Shown here in pieces: positions 7,694 through 17,727 of a DNA stretch of 64,000 nt. Each line of letters opens with the position of its first letter. The stretch's first letter is position 1. Position numbers and translations under genes: made by a program. The notes beneath the pieces are model-generated. The model saw nothing but the letters and a program-made list of their open reading frames with translations, had not been told where the DNA came from and made no database searches. The DNA comes from Archangium primigenium. GTDB lineage: Bacteria; Myxococcota; Myxococcia; Myxococcales; Myxococcaceae. The stretch lies in NCBI RefSeq assembly GCF_016904885.1, contig NZ_JADWYI010000001.1, positions 9,171,224 to 9,235,223 on the forward strand. The letters run 5' to 3'.

Positions 7694-8890
7694 GTGCCCG
7701 TCGCCCCCCACCATCCCCGATCCGCCGTCGGGTGGATCGCCCTCGCGCTCGCGCTCCTGAGCGGGTGCGCCCACCGCCGCGCCGCTCCGGCCGAGCCCCT
7801 CCCGCCCCGCGTCACCCCCGAGCAGGCCCAGCGGCTGATGCCCCCGGACGTGAAGGACCGCGCGGGCTGGGCCGAGGACGTGCTGGCGGCGCTGGACGCG
7901 CACAAGCAGCACCCGTCCGTGGAGGCGGTGTGCGCGGTGTTCGCGGTCATCGAGCAGGAGTCCGGCTTCCAGGCCAACCCCCCGGTACCGGGGCTCTCGC
8001 GCATCGTGCGCCAGCGCCTGGACGCGTACGCGGAGAAGCTGGGCCCACTGGGTCCCCCCGCCCTGTCCGCCCTGCTGGGAGGTCAGGCCCCCGGCCAGTC
8101 GAAGAGCTTCGCCCAGCGCCTGGAGGCGGTGCGCACCGAGCGGGACCTGGATCGCATCTTCCGTGAGCTGCTGGAGTACTACGACACGGAGTTTCCCGTG
8201 ACGTACGCGGCGGCGCGGGTGGCCAGCTCGCTCTTCAAGAGCACGCGGCTCGAGGACCTCAACCCCATCACCACCGCGGGCTCCATGCAGGTGAGCGTGC
8301 GCTTCTCCGAGGAGCTGGCGGGGGACGACGAGCGGGCGCGGCGGCGGGTGCGCGAGGAGCTCTACACGCGCGGCGGCGGCGTCTACTACGGCACGGCGCG
8401 GCTGCTCGGCTACGAGGCGCACTACGACCAGCCCCTCTACCGCTTCGCGGACTACAACGGCGGCGTCTACACCTCGCGCAACGCGGCGCTCCAGGAGCAG
8501 GTCACCGCGCTCACGGGCATCGACCTCGTGCAGGACGGGGATCTGCTCGCCTACGACAAGCAGGGCGAGCCCGTGGACACGGACAGCAACTCCCTCAAGG
8601 CCCTGCTCGCCTTCCGCGCGCGCCACGCGCCGGACCTGAGCGAGCGGCGCGTGCGCAAGGACGCGCGCGAGGAGAAGACCCTGGCCTTCGAGGAGACGGA
8701 CACCTGGAGCGCCATCAAGAGCGCCTACCAGCGGGTGACGGGCAAGGCGCCCGCCTACGCGAAGCTGCCCACGGTGGTCATCCGCAGTCCCAAGCTCAGC
8801 GGGGACCGGTCCACGGCCTGGTTCGCCCAGTCCGTGAACAAGCGCTACCAGCGCTGCCTGGGGCGGGCCGCGCCGCCCGCTCCCAAGTAG
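7694..8890 (+). CDS. DUF1615 (YaiW-like) lipoprotein
   Basis: 398 aa starting at GTG 7694, preferred over GTG 7664 because a GAGGAG site lies seven bases upstream. The N-terminus carries a lipoprotein signal with the lipobox LSGC. The mature part contains AVCAVFAVIEQESGFQANPP, reminiscent of the catalytic Glu segment of lytic-transglycosylase-like folds, then long stretches including NPITTAGSMQVSV, YYGTARLLGY and YRFADYNGGVYTSRNAALQ, which are hallmarks of DUF1615. E. coli YaiW is a member: an outer membrane lipoprotein linked to peptide uptake with SbmA. Whether the domain cuts peptidoglycan is unknown. It converges on the M16 peptidase operon, ending 10 bases from it. Confidence 0.85.
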   Translation: MPVAPHHPRSAVGWIALALALLSGCAHRRAAPAEPLPPRVTPEQAQRLMPPDVKDRAGWAEDVLAALDAHKQHPSVEAVCAVFAVIEQESGFQANPPVPGLSRIVRQRLDAYAEKLGPLGPPALSALLGGQAPGQSKSFAQRLEAVRTERDLDRIFRELLEYYDTEFPVTYAAARVASSLFKSTRLEDLNPITTAGSMQVSVRFSEELAGDDERARRRVREELYTRGGGVYYGTARLLGYEAHYDQPLYRFADYNGGVYTSRNAALQEQVTALTGIDLVQDGDLLAYDKQGEPVDTDSNSLKALLAFRARHAPDLSERRVRKDAREEKTLAFEETDTWSAIKSAYQRVTGKAPAYAKLPTVVIRSPKLSGDRSTAWFAQSVNKRYQRCLGRAAPPAPK

Positions 8891-8899
8891 CGCCGGGGC

Positions 8900-10363
8900 T
8901 CAGGGCTTGGGAGCCTTCGGGGGCGGCGCGAAGAACGGATCCGCGATGCGCATCTCGGTGACGGGGCCGTACGTGCGCGCCACCTCGCGGATATCCGCCG
9001 CCTTGCCCACCATCACCACGGTGAGATCCTCGGGCGCGGGCACCCGGTGCTGGATGACGGCCTTGAGCCGCGCCGGGTCCACCTGGGACACGCGCCGGGC
9101 GTAGTCGTCCACGTCGCTCGCGTCCAGGCCGAAGAAGGCGAGCTCGGACCACTGCGCGGCGATCTGCGCGCCCGTCTCCAGCGTGGGCGGGAACTGCCCC
9201 AGCACGTACTCCTGGGCGGAGGCGAGCGTGGGCGCGTCCAGGCCCTGCTCGCGAAAGCGCGTGAGCACCTCCACGGTCAGGTCCATCGCCTGGCCAGTCG
9301 ACTCCGTCTTCGTGTACGAGGCCACGGAGTAGGCGCCGGCCCGCAGGGGTGTGCTCAGCCGCGAGGACGCGCCGTAGGTGAGGCCGGACTTGATGCGCAG
9401 CGCCGTGTTGAGCAGCGAGGTGAAGCGGCCCCCGAGCACGGTGTTGGCCACGCCCAGCTCCACGCGCTCGGCGTCCGTGCGGGAGATGCCGGTGTTGCCC
9501 AACGTGAAGTACGTCTGCGTGGCGTCCGGCTTGTCCACCAGCAGCACGCGCCGGCCCTTCGTGGGCGCGGTCGGAGGCGCCACGGGTGCCGGGCTGGATG
9601 CGCGGGCCCAGCCCCCGAGCGCCGCCTCCAGCCGGGTCGCGAGCTGCTTCGCGTCGAAGTCGCCCACCACCGAGAGGATGAGCCGGTCCCCACCGAGCTG
9701 CGCCTTCGCATAGGCCAGCACGTCCTCGCGCTGGAGCGGGGCGAGCGAGGCCTCGTTGCCGCCCACGGGCCGCGCATAGGGGTGCGCGCCGAAGTGGAAG
9801 GCCTGGAAGTACACGGGCATGAGCTGACGGAGGTCTCCGTCCTTCTCCGCCGCGAGCGTGGACACCATGCGCTCGCGCGTCTTGTCCACCTCGGCCTGCT
9901 CGAAGCGGGGCCGCTGGAGCAGGTCCGCGAGCAGCTCCACCATCAGGGGGATGTCGCGCGCCATGAACTGGCCGCGGACGACGAGCGCCTCGAGCCCCGG
10001 GGACACCTCGAGGGAGCCCCCCACCCCGTCCACGGCGTCGGCGAACTGGTTGGCGTCCCGCGCGCCCGCGCCCCGCTGCAGCAGCTCGGCGGTGAGCGCG
10101 GCCAGCCCCTCCTTGCCCGCGGGGTCACCCAGGGAGCCGCCCCGGACCCGCGCGCTGAAGGCCACGAGCGGCACGTCCCGCTTCTCCACCAGCAGCAGCC
10201 GGGCGCCGTTCTTCAGCGTCACCGTGCGCGCCGGGGGCAGGACCACCGCGTCACGCGTCGCGTCCCGGGTCACCACCGCCGGGCGCGGAGACTCGGCCGC
10301 CGGCGCCGCCGCCGCCGTCAGGCTCCACGCCGCGAGCACCACTCCCGCCTTGAGCCCCTTCAT
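8900..10363 (-). CDS. M16-family peptidase-like protein, non-catalytic partner
   Basis: 487 aa with a signal peptide ([18 protein letters not shown]) for export. It contains both halves of the pitrilysin/processing-peptidase fold, but the zinc motif HxxEH is replaced: the corresponding segment reads [13 protein letters not shown]. Gly-rich segments near the C-terminus ([20 protein letters not shown]) are well kept. In bacterial M16B pairs, one chain carries zinc and the other shapes the substrate chamber; this would be the second. Its start overlaps the stop of the catalytic gene in an ATGA, so the two are co-translated and probably form a heterodimer in the periplasm or cell envelope. Substrates are unknown. 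Confidence 0.9.
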   Translation of the reverse strand: MKGLKAGVVLAAWSLTAAAAPAAESPRPAVVTRDATRDAVVLPPARTVTLKNGARLLLVEKRDVPLVAFSARVRGGSLGDPAGKEGLAALTAELLQRGAGARDANQFADAVDGVGGSLEVSPGLEALVVRGQFMARDIPLMVELLADLLQRPRFEQAEVDKTRERMVSTLAAEKDGDLRQLMPVYFQAFHFGAHPYARPVGGNEASLAPLQREDVLAYAKAQLGGDRLILSVVGDFDAKQLATRLEAALGGWARASSPAPVAPPTAPTKGRRVLLVDKPDATQTYFTLGNTGISRTDAERVELGVANTVLGGRFTSLLNTALRIKSGLTYGASSRLSTPLRAGAYSVASYTKTESTGQAMDLTVEVLTRFREQGLDAPTLASAQEYVLGQFPPTLETGAQIAAQWSELAFFGLDASDVDDYARRVSQVDPARLKAVIQHRVPAPEDLTVVMVGKAADIREVARTYGPVTEMRIADPFFAPPPKAPKP

Positions 10364-11760
10364 CGCGCCGCCTCCTGCTTCGCATCCCCCGAGGCCTGCT
10401 CGGGCACCAGCACCCCCACGGTGCGGTTGTTGCGTCCAAACACCTGGGCGGCCACCTGCCGCACCTGCTCGCGCGTCACCGCCTCGTAGCGCTCCGGCGC
10501 CCCGAAGAGCGCCTGCCAGTCGCCGTGGAACACCTCGAAGGTGCCCAGCGCCTGAGCCCGACCACTGTTCGTCTCCAGGCGGCGCCAGAAGTCCGCCACG
10601 ACGATGTTCTTCGCCTTGCGCAGCTCCGCGTCGGTGATGCCCTCGGTGCTCACCCGCGCGAGCTCCGCGTCGAGCAGCGCCTCCACCCGGGTCGGGTCTC
10701 CCCCGGGCGGCAGATCCACGAGCACCCACGTGAGCGAGGGATCGAAGCCCGCGCCCAGGTAGCCGCCGACCGCGAGCGCCACGCGCTCCTCCTCCACCAG
10801 GCGCCGGTGCAGCCGCGACGAGTCGCCCTCGGTGAGCACCCGCACGAGCAGGTCGAGCGCGGGCATCTGCGCGTCCCGGGCGCGCGGGCTGTGGAAGGCC
10901 ATCTGCAGCAGGGGCGCCTGGGCCAGCTTGCGCACGGTGACGCGGCGCTCGCCCAGCTGCGGGGGCTCCTGGGTGCGCACGGGCTCCGGCTCGGGCTGGG
11001 CGGGAATGGGCGCGAGGTACTTCTCCGCGAGCGTGAAGATCTGCTCGGGCGTCACCGCGCCCACCACGATGAGGGTGGCGTTGTTGGGCGCGTAGTAGGT
11101 GCGGAAGTAGCGCTCCAGGTCCTCCTGCTTCCAGCTCTCGATGTCCGAGGGCCAGCCGATGGTGGGAATCTGGTACGGGTGCGCCACGAAGGCGGTGGAC
11201 TGCACCTGCTCCATGAGCAGGCCCGCGTTGTTGTTGTCCACGCTGGAGCGACGCTCCGAGTAGACGACGCCGCGCTCGCTCTCCACCACCTTGGGATCGA
11301 TGGCCAGGTGGCCGAGCCGGTCCGCCTCCAGGTCGAAGATGGTCTCCAGCGCCGAGCGCGGGAACCAGTCCTGGTACACGGTGACGTCCTCGGAGGTGTA
11401 GGCGTTGTTGCTGCCGCCGTGCGCCTCCATGACGCGGTCGAACTCACCGGGCCCGTACTTCTTCGCGCCGTTGAACATCATGTGCTCGAAGAAGTGGGAC
11501 AGGCCGGTGATGCCGGGCCGCTCGTTGCGGCTGCCCACGCGGAACCAGTTGTACAGCGCGACGCTGGGGTTGGCCGGCACGGGCCACACGATGATCTTCA
11601 ACCCGTTGGACAGCGTGCGGGTCCGCACCTGGGCGGACGCCGTCGCCGTGGCCTTCGCGGTCGTGTCCGCCGCCGCGGGCGCCTTCGCCGCGCGGCCCTG
11701 CGCACACGCCACCGTCCCCGCCAGCATCAGGCTGGCGATGAAACACTTCTGTCCGCGCAT
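10360..11760 (-). CDS. Zinc protease of the M16 family, catalytic subunit
   Basis: 466 aa. The start at 11760 gives an export signal ending TVACAQG; the lipobox is imperfect (Thr at -3), so lipoprotein or cleaved-signal processing are both possible. The zinc motif is intact: H89-F-F-E92-H93, followed about 70-77 residues later by the Glu cluster [10 protein letters not shown] that supplies the third ligand. The [17 protein letters not shown] stretch is also typical. A C-terminal M16 domain with [21 protein letters not shown] follows. The gene is first in a two-gene operon with its inactive partner. It probably degrades peptides or processes envelope proteins. Confidence 0.93.
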   Translation of the reverse strand: MRGQKCFIASLMLAGTVACAQGRAAKAPAAADTTAKATATASAQVRTRTLSNGLKIIVWPVPANPSVALYNWFRVGSRNERPGITGLSHFFEHMMFNGAKKYGPGEFDRVMEAHGGSNNAYTSEDVTVYQDWFPRSALETIFDLEADRLGHLAIDPKVVESERGVVYSERRSSVDNNNAGLLMEQVQSTAFVAHPYQIPTIGWPSDIESWKQEDLERYFRTYYAPNNATLIVVGAVTPEQIFTLAEKYLAPIPAQPEPEPVRTQEPPQLGERRVTVRKLAQAPLLQMAFHSPRARDAQMPALDLLVRVLTEGDSSRLHRRLVEEERVALAVGGYLGAGFDPSLTWVLVDLPPGGDPTRVEALLDAELARVSTEGITDAELRKAKNIVVADFWRRLETNSGRAQALGTFEVFHGDWQALFGAPERYEAVTREQVRQVAAQVFGRNNRTVGVLVPEQASGDAKQEAAR

Positions 11761-11807
11761 CCACCCTTCCCTTCCATGTCGAATGAGTTGCCCAGCCCCG
11801 CGTGCGC

Positions 11808-13445
11808 TCAACCCACCGAGGCACCGGCCCGGGCCGGCGGCGTCGTGGAGCGCAGGGGGCCCTGGATCCGCTGGCGCAGGGCCACGGACAGCCAGGACAG
11901 GTGCGAGCTGCGCACGGCCCCGAAGAGGTAGCGGTCCGGACGGAGCACCGCGATGTCCGCGTCATGCTGGTGGAACCAGGTGGCGAGCTTTCCCCCCAGG
12001 TCCGTCACCTCGCCCGCCTGGGCGGGCGTCTTGCGCGGCGGCACGAGGCGCACGCACGTGGCGCCCAGGCTGTCGGCGAGCACCTGCGCGGCCCGTGCCG
12101 AGGCTTCCGGGACGCCGTGGCGCACGATCACCGCGAAGCCCGGGCCCAGCACGTCGTCGAGCAGCACGGGCGCGCCGTCCGTCAGGGCGACCCGGGGCTG
12201 GGGGAAGTAGGTGCCCTCGGGCGAGAGGCGATGGCTGCGGCCGCCGCCCATCAGGAAGCCCCGGAGGATGAGGGGCCGGGGTTTGAACTCGAGGTCCCGG
12301 ATGAAGCGGTGCACGCGGGGGATGCGGTCCAGGGCGCGCACGAGCCGGTCGCGCATGAAGGCCACGGGGCGGCTGCCGGTGAGCACGAGCCGGCCCATGT
12401 TCACGCTCGCCTCCAGCATGGCCTCCGCGTGCGGACGACGCTCCTCCTCATAGGAGTCGAGCAGGGAGGGCTCCGCGTGGCCCTGCAGCACGGCCGCGAG
12501 CTTCCAGGCGATGTTGGCGCCATCGCGCAGCCCCGAGCACAGCCCCTGGCCGAGCACGGGCGGCATGAGGTGGGCCGCGTCGCCGAGCAGGAACAAGCGC
12601 CCGTCCCGCCAGCGCGCGGCCACGCGGCGGTTGAAGACATAGGTGGCGGCGCGCAGGATCGTGACGGTGTCCGGATCCACGTAGGGCGCGATGAACGCGC
12701 GCACGCGCTCGGGCTGGACCATGTCCTCGGGCTTCTCGTCCTCGCGGATCATCACCTCCACGCGCAGCTCGTTGCCCGCGCACCGGGCGACGAAGACGTG
12801 GCGGTAGGGGTCGCACACCATGCGGCTGACGGCCGGGGGCTCGTGGGGCAACAGGAGCGAGATGGCCACCATGCCCTCGTCATAGGTGGAGCCCACCATG
12901 TCGATGCCCGCGAGCTGGCGCAGCGTGCTGCGGCCCCCGTCACACGCCAGCACGTAGCGGGCGCGCACGGTGGACTCGGACCCGTCGCGCACGTCGCGCA
13001 CGGTCACCGACGCGCCATCCTCGTCCTGGGTATAGGCCTCCACCTGCTGGCCGAGCCGCAGCGTCACCGAGGCAAAGCGCGCCAGGCCCTCACGCAGCAC
13101 CCGCTCCACGAAGGGCTGGCTGAAGAAGCGCAGCGCCGGGTAGCCAAAGCCAAAGTCCGTGCTGCCCACGCCCAACCGGGCGAACACCTCCCCCGTGGCC
13201 CCCACGAGCTCCACCTCGGGGCAGGTGTACATGTGGGCGTCCAGCACGTCGGCGAGGCCCACGGACTGGTAGATGCGCAGCGCCTCGTCATCACAGGTGA
13301 TGGCCCGGGGCTGGTTGTGCTGCGTCAGGGAGCGCTCGAGCACGAGCGTCCGCACCCCGTACTGGCCCAGGAGGTTGGCCGTCAGCGCTCCCACCGGGCC
13401 ACACCCGACGATGAGCACGTCCGTCTCTTGCACCGATGGCGTCAT
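11808..13445 (-). CDS. FAD-dependent aromatic monooxygenase, MhpA/PheA-like
   Basis: 545 aa. The start at 13445 places the Rossmann dinucleotide motif VLIVGCGPVGALTANLL at residues 10-26. Other flavin-binding marks follow: the DG motif in YVLACDGGRSTLRQ and the GD motif in GRLFLLGDAAHLMPPVLGQG. This is the group of 3-(3-hydroxyphenyl)propionate hydroxylases and related class A flavoprotein hydroxylases that use NAD(P)H and oxygen on phenolic compounds. The C-terminal ~130 residues are a thioredoxin-like domain typical of this subgroup. No other aromatic-degradation genes lie nearby, so the substrate is open. The 216 bases upstream are shared with the chitin-module gene that starts divergently at 13662. 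Confidence 0.9.
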   Translation of the reverse strand: MTPSVQETDVLIVGCGPVGALTANLLGQYGVRTLVLERSLTQHNQPRAITCDDEALRIYQSVGLADVLDAHMYTCPEVELVGATGEVFARLGVGSTDFGFGYPALRFFSQPFVERVLREGLARFASVTLRLGQQVEAYTQDEDGASVTVRDVRDGSESTVRARYVLACDGGRSTLRQLAGIDMVGSTYDEGMVAISLLLPHEPPAVSRMVCDPYRHVFVARCAGNELRVEVMIREDEKPEDMVQPERVRAFIAPYVDPDTVTILRAATYVFNRRVAARWRDGRLFLLGDAAHLMPPVLGQGLCSGLRDGANIAWKLAAVLQGHAEPSLLDSYEEERRPHAEAMLEASVNMGRLVLTGSRPVAFMRDRLVRALDRIPRVHRFIRDLEFKPRPLILRGFLMGGGRSHRLSPEGTYFPQPRVALTDGAPVLLDDVLGPGFAVIVRHGVPEASARAAQVLADSLGATCVRLVPPRKTPAQAGEVTDLGGKLATWFHQHDADIAVLRPDRYLFGAVRSSHLSWLSVALRQRIQGPLRSTTPPARAGASVG

Positions 13446-13570
13446 GAAGTCCCTGGCCGCGGGGGGACCCAACCGTCGGGTGCGCGGCGCGGGCAATCTA
13501 TCGGATGCACGCGCCCCCACGGCGCATCTTCCGGGTCCGGTCGCGACGAGAAGTCGAGGGAAATGCGGGT

Positions 13571-13608
13571 TTGACCCGAAAAAAAAGGCTTCCTTCTCTT
13601 GCTGTTAT
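13571..13608 (+). promoter_or_regulatory. TTGACCCGAA element upstream of chitin-module gene
   Basis: TTGACCCGAA at 13571-13580, followed by an A-tract. The same 10-mer occurs upstream of two chitinases (17736-17745 and, on the minus strand, 22340-22349), with a 9/10 match before murQ (30737-30746). It could be a -35 region or an activator site. In the 13.57 and 22.34 kb copies a TCTT lies 16 bases after the element. The rest of the 216-base gap 13446-13661 shows nothing else I can name. Confidence 0.5.
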
Positions 13609-13661
13609 CTCGCTGGGGCCGATGTCGGTCCTCGGCCCACTCAGCATCGAGGAAGACTGGA

Positions 13662-15815
13662 ATGTTCTCCCCCTACTGGAAGGCTCCCGCCCAGGCCGTG
13701 TTCGCGGCCTCCGCGACGCTGTTCTTGAGCCTCGCGCCGAGCCTGGCGCTCGCCGCCAACCGCGGCGCCTGGGCCGCCAACGTCTCCTACGTCACCGGCG
13801 ACTTCGTCACCTACAGCGGCAAGGGCTATGACTGCCGCCAGACGCACACCTCGCTCACCGGCTGGGAGCCGCCCAACGTCCCCGCCCTCTGGCTGGAGGG
13901 CACCACGACTCCGCCCCAGGACACCCAGGCCCCCTCCACGCCGAGCGGCCTCACCTCCCCCAGCAAGACGGCCAACAGCGTCTCCCTCTCCTGGAACGCC
14001 TCCAGCGACAACGTGGCCGTCACCGGCTACGAGGTCTTCAACGGCTCCACCCTCGCCGCCAGCGTCTCCGGCACCTCGGCCACCGTCTCCGGCCTCAACG
14101 CCAACACCACCTATACCTTCACCGTGAAGGCCCGCGACGCCGCCGGCAACCGCTCCGCCGCCAGTTCCGCCTTCAGCACCACCACCTCCCCCACCTCCCC
14201 CGCCGACACCCAGGCGCCCTCCACGCCGAGTGGCCTGTCCTCGCCGAGCAAGACGGCCAGCAGCGTGTCGCTCGCCTGGAACGCCTCCAGCGACAACGTG
14301 GCCGTCACCGGCTACCTCGTCTTCCGCAACGGCACCCAGGTGGGCACGCCGACGGGCACCTCCTATACGGACAGCGGCCTCGCGGCCTCGACGGCGTACA
14401 ACTACACCGTCAAGGCGCGGGACGCGGCGGGCAACCAGTCCACGGCGAGCGCCACGCTGAGCGTCACCACGCAGGCGGGCACCACCAACCCGGACACGTC
14501 CTGGCGCCCGGGCTACGTGGCGCTGGGCACCGTGTACGAGCCCTTCACGGGCACGGACAAGTACTTCTCCAAGGTGAACCCGCAGTTCCCCTCGGGCAAG
14601 CGGCTCAACTACGGCTACCTGTATCTCAATGGCGGCTCGCAGATGTCCGAGTGGCATGACCGGACCGTGCGCCTGGCCACGAAGAGCAAGGAGCAGGGCA
14701 TGACGCCCATCTTCGTGGTGTATGGCATTGGCGGCAACACGGACGACCACGGGGTGGTGTGGAGCAACCTGCAGAGCGCCGGGTTCCTCAACGGCTACTT
14801 CAAGGGCATCAAGGACGTGGGCCAGACGGCCACGGGCATCATCGGCACGGGCCGCATCGGCTACGTCATCGAGCCCGACACGCTGGGCTACCTCATGCAG
14901 CACTACGCCTCGCAGTATGGCAATGACCCGACCCGGATCCCGGCGGCCACCTATGCCGCGTACGACTCGGGCGTGCTGCAGCGGGGCGTGGATCCCGCGT
15001 TCCCGGACACCCTGACGGGGCTCGTGCAGGCCATCAACTACACGCTGCGCAAGTACACCCCCAAGGCGTTCCTCGGCTGGCAGCTCAACCTGTGGGCGGC
15101 GTCGGGCGCGCCGAGCAACGGCATCATGCACGCCACGGAAGTGTGGGGCCTGGAGACGGGCAAGACGCGCATCCAGGAGAACGCGCGCGCCAACGCGGGC
15201 TTCGCCCTGAAGGCCGGCGTGAAGTATGGCAATGCCGAGTTCATCTCCATCGACAAGTACGGCCTGGACGGCGGCATCGCCGCGGGCGGCAACCCGGCGG
15301 ATCCGGCGAGCTCGCCGTGGTTCTGGAACGCGGACCTCTGGAACAACTACCTGCTCTTCTGCAAGACGTTGAAGGAGACGCTCAGCCTGCCCGTGGTGCT
15401 CTGGCAGATTCCCGTGGGCCACATCAACGGCACCCAGCAGTCGAGCCCCACGACCTACAACGCCTCGGGCACCTTCCCGGACCTCGACCACACCACGCAG
15501 CGCTACGAGGACTCCGCCTCCACGTTCTTCTTCGGCGACCGCATCACGCTGTCGGGCAACCGCCTGTCCTACTTCTCCAAGAACGTGTGGAACGACTCCA
15601 AGGTGTCGGTGAGCGGCAACGTCGTCACCTGGGGCTCGCACATCCAGGACGCGGCCAACGCGGGCATCGTCGCCATCCTCATGGGCGCGGGCGTGGGCAT
15701 CAGCACCCGTGGCATTCCCCAGCCGGGCGCCTACCCGGAGGATCAGCCCACGGACGCCTACTACTGGATCACCCGGGTGCAGCAGTACTACGCGAGCCCG
15801 GTGCTCGCGCCCTGA
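13662..15815 (+). CDS. Secreted chitin-binding protein with unassigned, GH6-like catalytic domain
   Basis: 717 aa; a GAGGAA ribosome site precedes the ATG. Order: signal peptide ending LSLAPSLALA (about 1-31); a CBM5/12 chitin-binding module with GAWAANVSYVTGDFVTYSGK and W-containing NVPALW (31-78); two fibronectin type III domains (about 87-178 and 182-272); then a ~430-residue domain. That domain is not GH18, GH19 or GH20. It has a barrel-like feel and the motif YVIEPDTLGY with Glu404 and Asp406, close to the EPDSL signature of GH6 cellulases, plus FISIDKYGLDGG and VVLWQIPVGH. It lacks the other GH6 signature. A new or distant glycoside hydrolase acting on chitin or an associated polysaccharide is the best guess. 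It lies 59 bases upstream of a GH18 chitinase and is probably co-transcribed. Confidence 0.8.
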   Translation: MFSPYWKAPAQAVFAASATLFLSLAPSLALAANRGAWAANVSYVTGDFVTYSGKGYDCRQTHTSLTGWEPPNVPALWLEGTTTPPQDTQAPSTPSGLTSPSKTANSVSLSWNASSDNVAVTGYEVFNGSTLAASVSGTSATVSGLNANTTYTFTVKARDAAGNRSAASSAFSTTTSPTSPADTQAPSTPSGLSSPSKTASSVSLAWNASSDNVAVTGYLVFRNGTQVGTPTGTSYTDSGLAASTAYNYTVKARDAAGNQSTASATLSVTTQAGTTNPDTSWRPGYVALGTVYEPFTGTDKYFSKVNPQFPSGKRLNYGYLYLNGGSQMSEWHDRTVRLATKSKEQGMTPIFVVYGIGGNTDDHGVVWSNLQSAGFLNGYFKGIKDVGQTATGIIGTGRIGYVIEPDTLGYLMQHYASQYGNDPTRIPAATYAAYDSGVLQRGVDPAFPDTLTGLVQAINYTLRKYTPKAFLGWQLNLWAASGAPSNGIMHATEVWGLETGKTRIQENARANAGFALKAGVKYGNAEFISIDKYGLDGGIAAGGNPADPASSPWFWNADLWNNYLLFCKTLKETLSLPVVLWQIPVGHINGTQQSSPTTYNASGTFPDLDHTTQRYEDSASTFFFGDRITLSGNRLSYFSKNVWNDSKVSVSGNVVTWGSHIQDAANAGIVAILMGAGVGISTRGIPQPGAYPEDQPTDAYYWITRVQQYYASPVLAP
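13741..14218. repeat. CBM5/12-FnIII module repeat, copy 1
   Basis: Nearly identical to 15957-16434 (offset 2216). It covers the end of the signal peptide, the chitin-binding module and the first FnIII domain of two adjacent genes. Only scattered base changes are seen, many at third codon positions. Confidence 0.9.
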
Positions 15816-15874
15816 GTGGCCTTGTCATTCACCCCTTCCCCATTCCTCGACTCATTCCTGAAAGGGATTCCCTG

Positions 15875-17695
15875 ATGCACACCTCGACTCGTTCGGGCCG
15901 CGCGGCGCTCTCCGTGCTGGTGGCCTTCGTCGCCCTGCTGTGGAGCCTCGCGCCGGGCCTGGCGCTCGCCGCCAACCGTGGCGCCTGGGCCGCCAACGTC
16001 TCCTACGTCACCGGCGACTTCGTCACCTACAGCGGCAAGGGCTATGACTGCCGCCAGAACCACACCTCGCTCACCGGTTGGGAGCCGCCCAACGTCCCCG
16101 CGCTCTGGCTGGAGAACTCCACGACGCCGCCCCAGGACACCCAGGCGCCCTCCACGCCGGGTGGCCTGACCTCCCCCAGCAAGACGGCCAACAGCGTCTC
16201 CCTCTCCTGGAACGCCTCCAGCGACAACGTGGCCGTCACCGGCTACGAGGTCTTCAACGGCTCCACCCTCGCCGCCAGCGTCTCCGGCACCTCGGCCACC
16301 GTCTCCGGCCTCAACGCCAACACCACCTATACCTTCACCGTGAAGGCCCGCGACGCCGCCGGCAACCGCTCCGCCGCCAGCTCCGCCTTCAGCACCACCA
16401 CCTCTCCCACCGCCCCCGCCGACACCCAGGCGCCCACGGCGCCCTCCAGCCTGCGCTCCACGGGCGTGAGCGGCAACAGCGTGTCGCTCGCCTGGACGGG
16501 CTCCAGCGACAACGTGGCCGTCACGGGCTACGAGGTGTTCACCGGCTCCACGCTCGCCACCACCGTCACCACGACGTCCGCCACGGTGTCGGGCCTCAAC
16601 GCCAACACCACCTACACCTTCAGCGTGAAGGCGCGCGATGCCGCCGGCAACCGCTCCACCGCCAGCAACAGCGTCTCCGCCACCACGACGAGCACGCCCC
16701 CGAGCAGCTCGAAGAAGATCATCGTCGGCTACTGGCACAACTTCGACAACGGCTCGACCAACATCCGCCTGCGTGACATCTCCACGAAGTACGACGTCAT
16801 CCAGGTCGCGTTCGCCGAGCCCGTGGGCGGCGCCGATACGGGCAACATGGTCTTCACGCCGTACAACGCGACGCAGGCCGAGTTCAAGTCGGACGTCGCC
16901 TACCTCAAGAGCCTGGGCAAGAAGGTCCTCATCTCCATCGGTGGCGCCAACGGCACCATCCACCTGGACAACACCACCGGCAAGGCGAAGTTCCTCTCCA
17001 CCATGCAGTCCATCATCGACACCTATGGTTTCGATGGCCTGGACCTGGACCTCGAGGGCAGCTCGCTCGCGCTCAACGGCGGCGACACGGACTTCCGCAG
17101 CCCCACCACGCCGAAGATCGTCAACCTGATCGACGCCACGCGCCAGCTCATCAACCGCTACGGCTCGGGCTTCGTGCTCACCATGGCGCCCGAGACGGCC
17201 TACGTGCAGGGCGGCTACTCCGCGTACGGCGGCCCGTGGGGCGCCTACCTGCCCGTTATCTACGCGCTGCGCGACCGCCTCACCTACCTGCACGTGCAGC
17301 ACTACAACACCGGCACCGTCACCGGCCTGGATGGCAAGTCCTACGCCCAGGGCACGCCCGACTTCCACGTGGCCATGGCGGAGATGATGATCCGCGGCTT
17401 CCCCGTGGGCGGCAACACCAACCAGATGTTCCCCGGCCTGCGCGCGGACCAGATCGTCATCGGCCTGCCCTCCTCGCCCCAGGCGGCGGGTGGCGGCTAC
17501 ACGACGCCGGCCAACGTGCAGAAGGCGCTCGACTACCTCATCAAGGGCAAGTCCTTCGGCGGCTCCTACGTGCTGCGTCAGGCTTCCGGCTACTCGGACT
17601 TCAAGGGGCTCATGACCTGGTCCATCAACTGGGACAAGTTCACCAACTTCGAGTTCTCCAACAGCCACCGCGCCTACCTGGACACGTACAAGTAG
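15875..17695 (+). CDS. GH18 chitinase with CBM5/12 and two FnIII domains
   Basis: 606 aa, secreted. The start at 15875 (MHTSTRSGR) gives a signal peptide ending LAPGLALA. The CBM5/12 module (32-78) and first FnIII domain are almost the same as in the upstream gene; a second, different FnIII domain follows (about 182-277). The catalytic domain runs from KKIIVGYWHNFDNGS to the end and carries the GH18 signature D387-G-L-D390-L-D392-L-E394, with Glu394 as acid. The DLDLE variant and short barrel resemble ChiD/ChiA-type bacterial enzymes in which the Trp of DxDWE is absent. It would hydrolyse beta-1,4-GlcNAc links outside the cell. It sits 59 bases after the GH6-like gene and is probably in its transcript. 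Confidence 0.95.
   Translation: MHTSTRSGRAALSVLVAFVALLWSLAPGLALAANRGAWAANVSYVTGDFVTYSGKGYDCRQNHTSLTGWEPPNVPALWLENSTTPPQDTQAPSTPGGLTSPSKTANSVSLSWNASSDNVAVTGYEVFNGSTLAASVSGTSATVSGLNANTTYTFTVKARDAAGNRSAASSAFSTTTSPTAPADTQAPTAPSSLRSTGVSGNSVSLAWTGSSDNVAVTGYEVFTGSTLATTVTTTSATVSGLNANTTYTFSVKARDAAGNRSTASNSVSATTTSTPPSSSKKIIVGYWHNFDNGSTNIRLRDISTKYDVIQVAFAEPVGGADTGNMVFTPYNATQAEFKSDVAYLKSLGKKVLISIGGANGTIHLDNTTGKAKFLSTMQSIIDTYGFDGLDLDLEGSSLALNGGDTDFRSPTTPKIVNLIDATRQLINRYGSGFVLTMAPETAYVQGGYSAYGGPWGAYLPVIYALRDRLTYLHVQHYNTGTVTGLDGKSYAQGTPDFHVAMAEMMIRGFPVGGNTNQMFPGLRADQIVIGLPSSPQAAGGGYTTPANVQKALDYLIKGKSFGGSYVLRQASGYSDFKGLMTWSINWDKFTNFEFSNSHRAYLDTYK
15957..16434. repeat. CBM5/12-FnIII module repeat, copy 2
   Basis: Partner of 13741-14218. 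Sequence similarity ends at the border between the first and second FnIII domain, so the duplicated unit is the binding module plus one linker domain rather than a whole gene. Confidence 0.9.
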
Positions 17696-17727
17696 GCCGC
17701 GCGACCCGCACGCCTCCGGACCCGAGC

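Noticed and set aside
13641-15641. Long minus-strand open frame opposite the chitin-binding gene
   Set aside because: Composition artefact (Arg/Gly/Val-rich) with no domain; the plus strand has signal peptide, CBM and FnIII domains.
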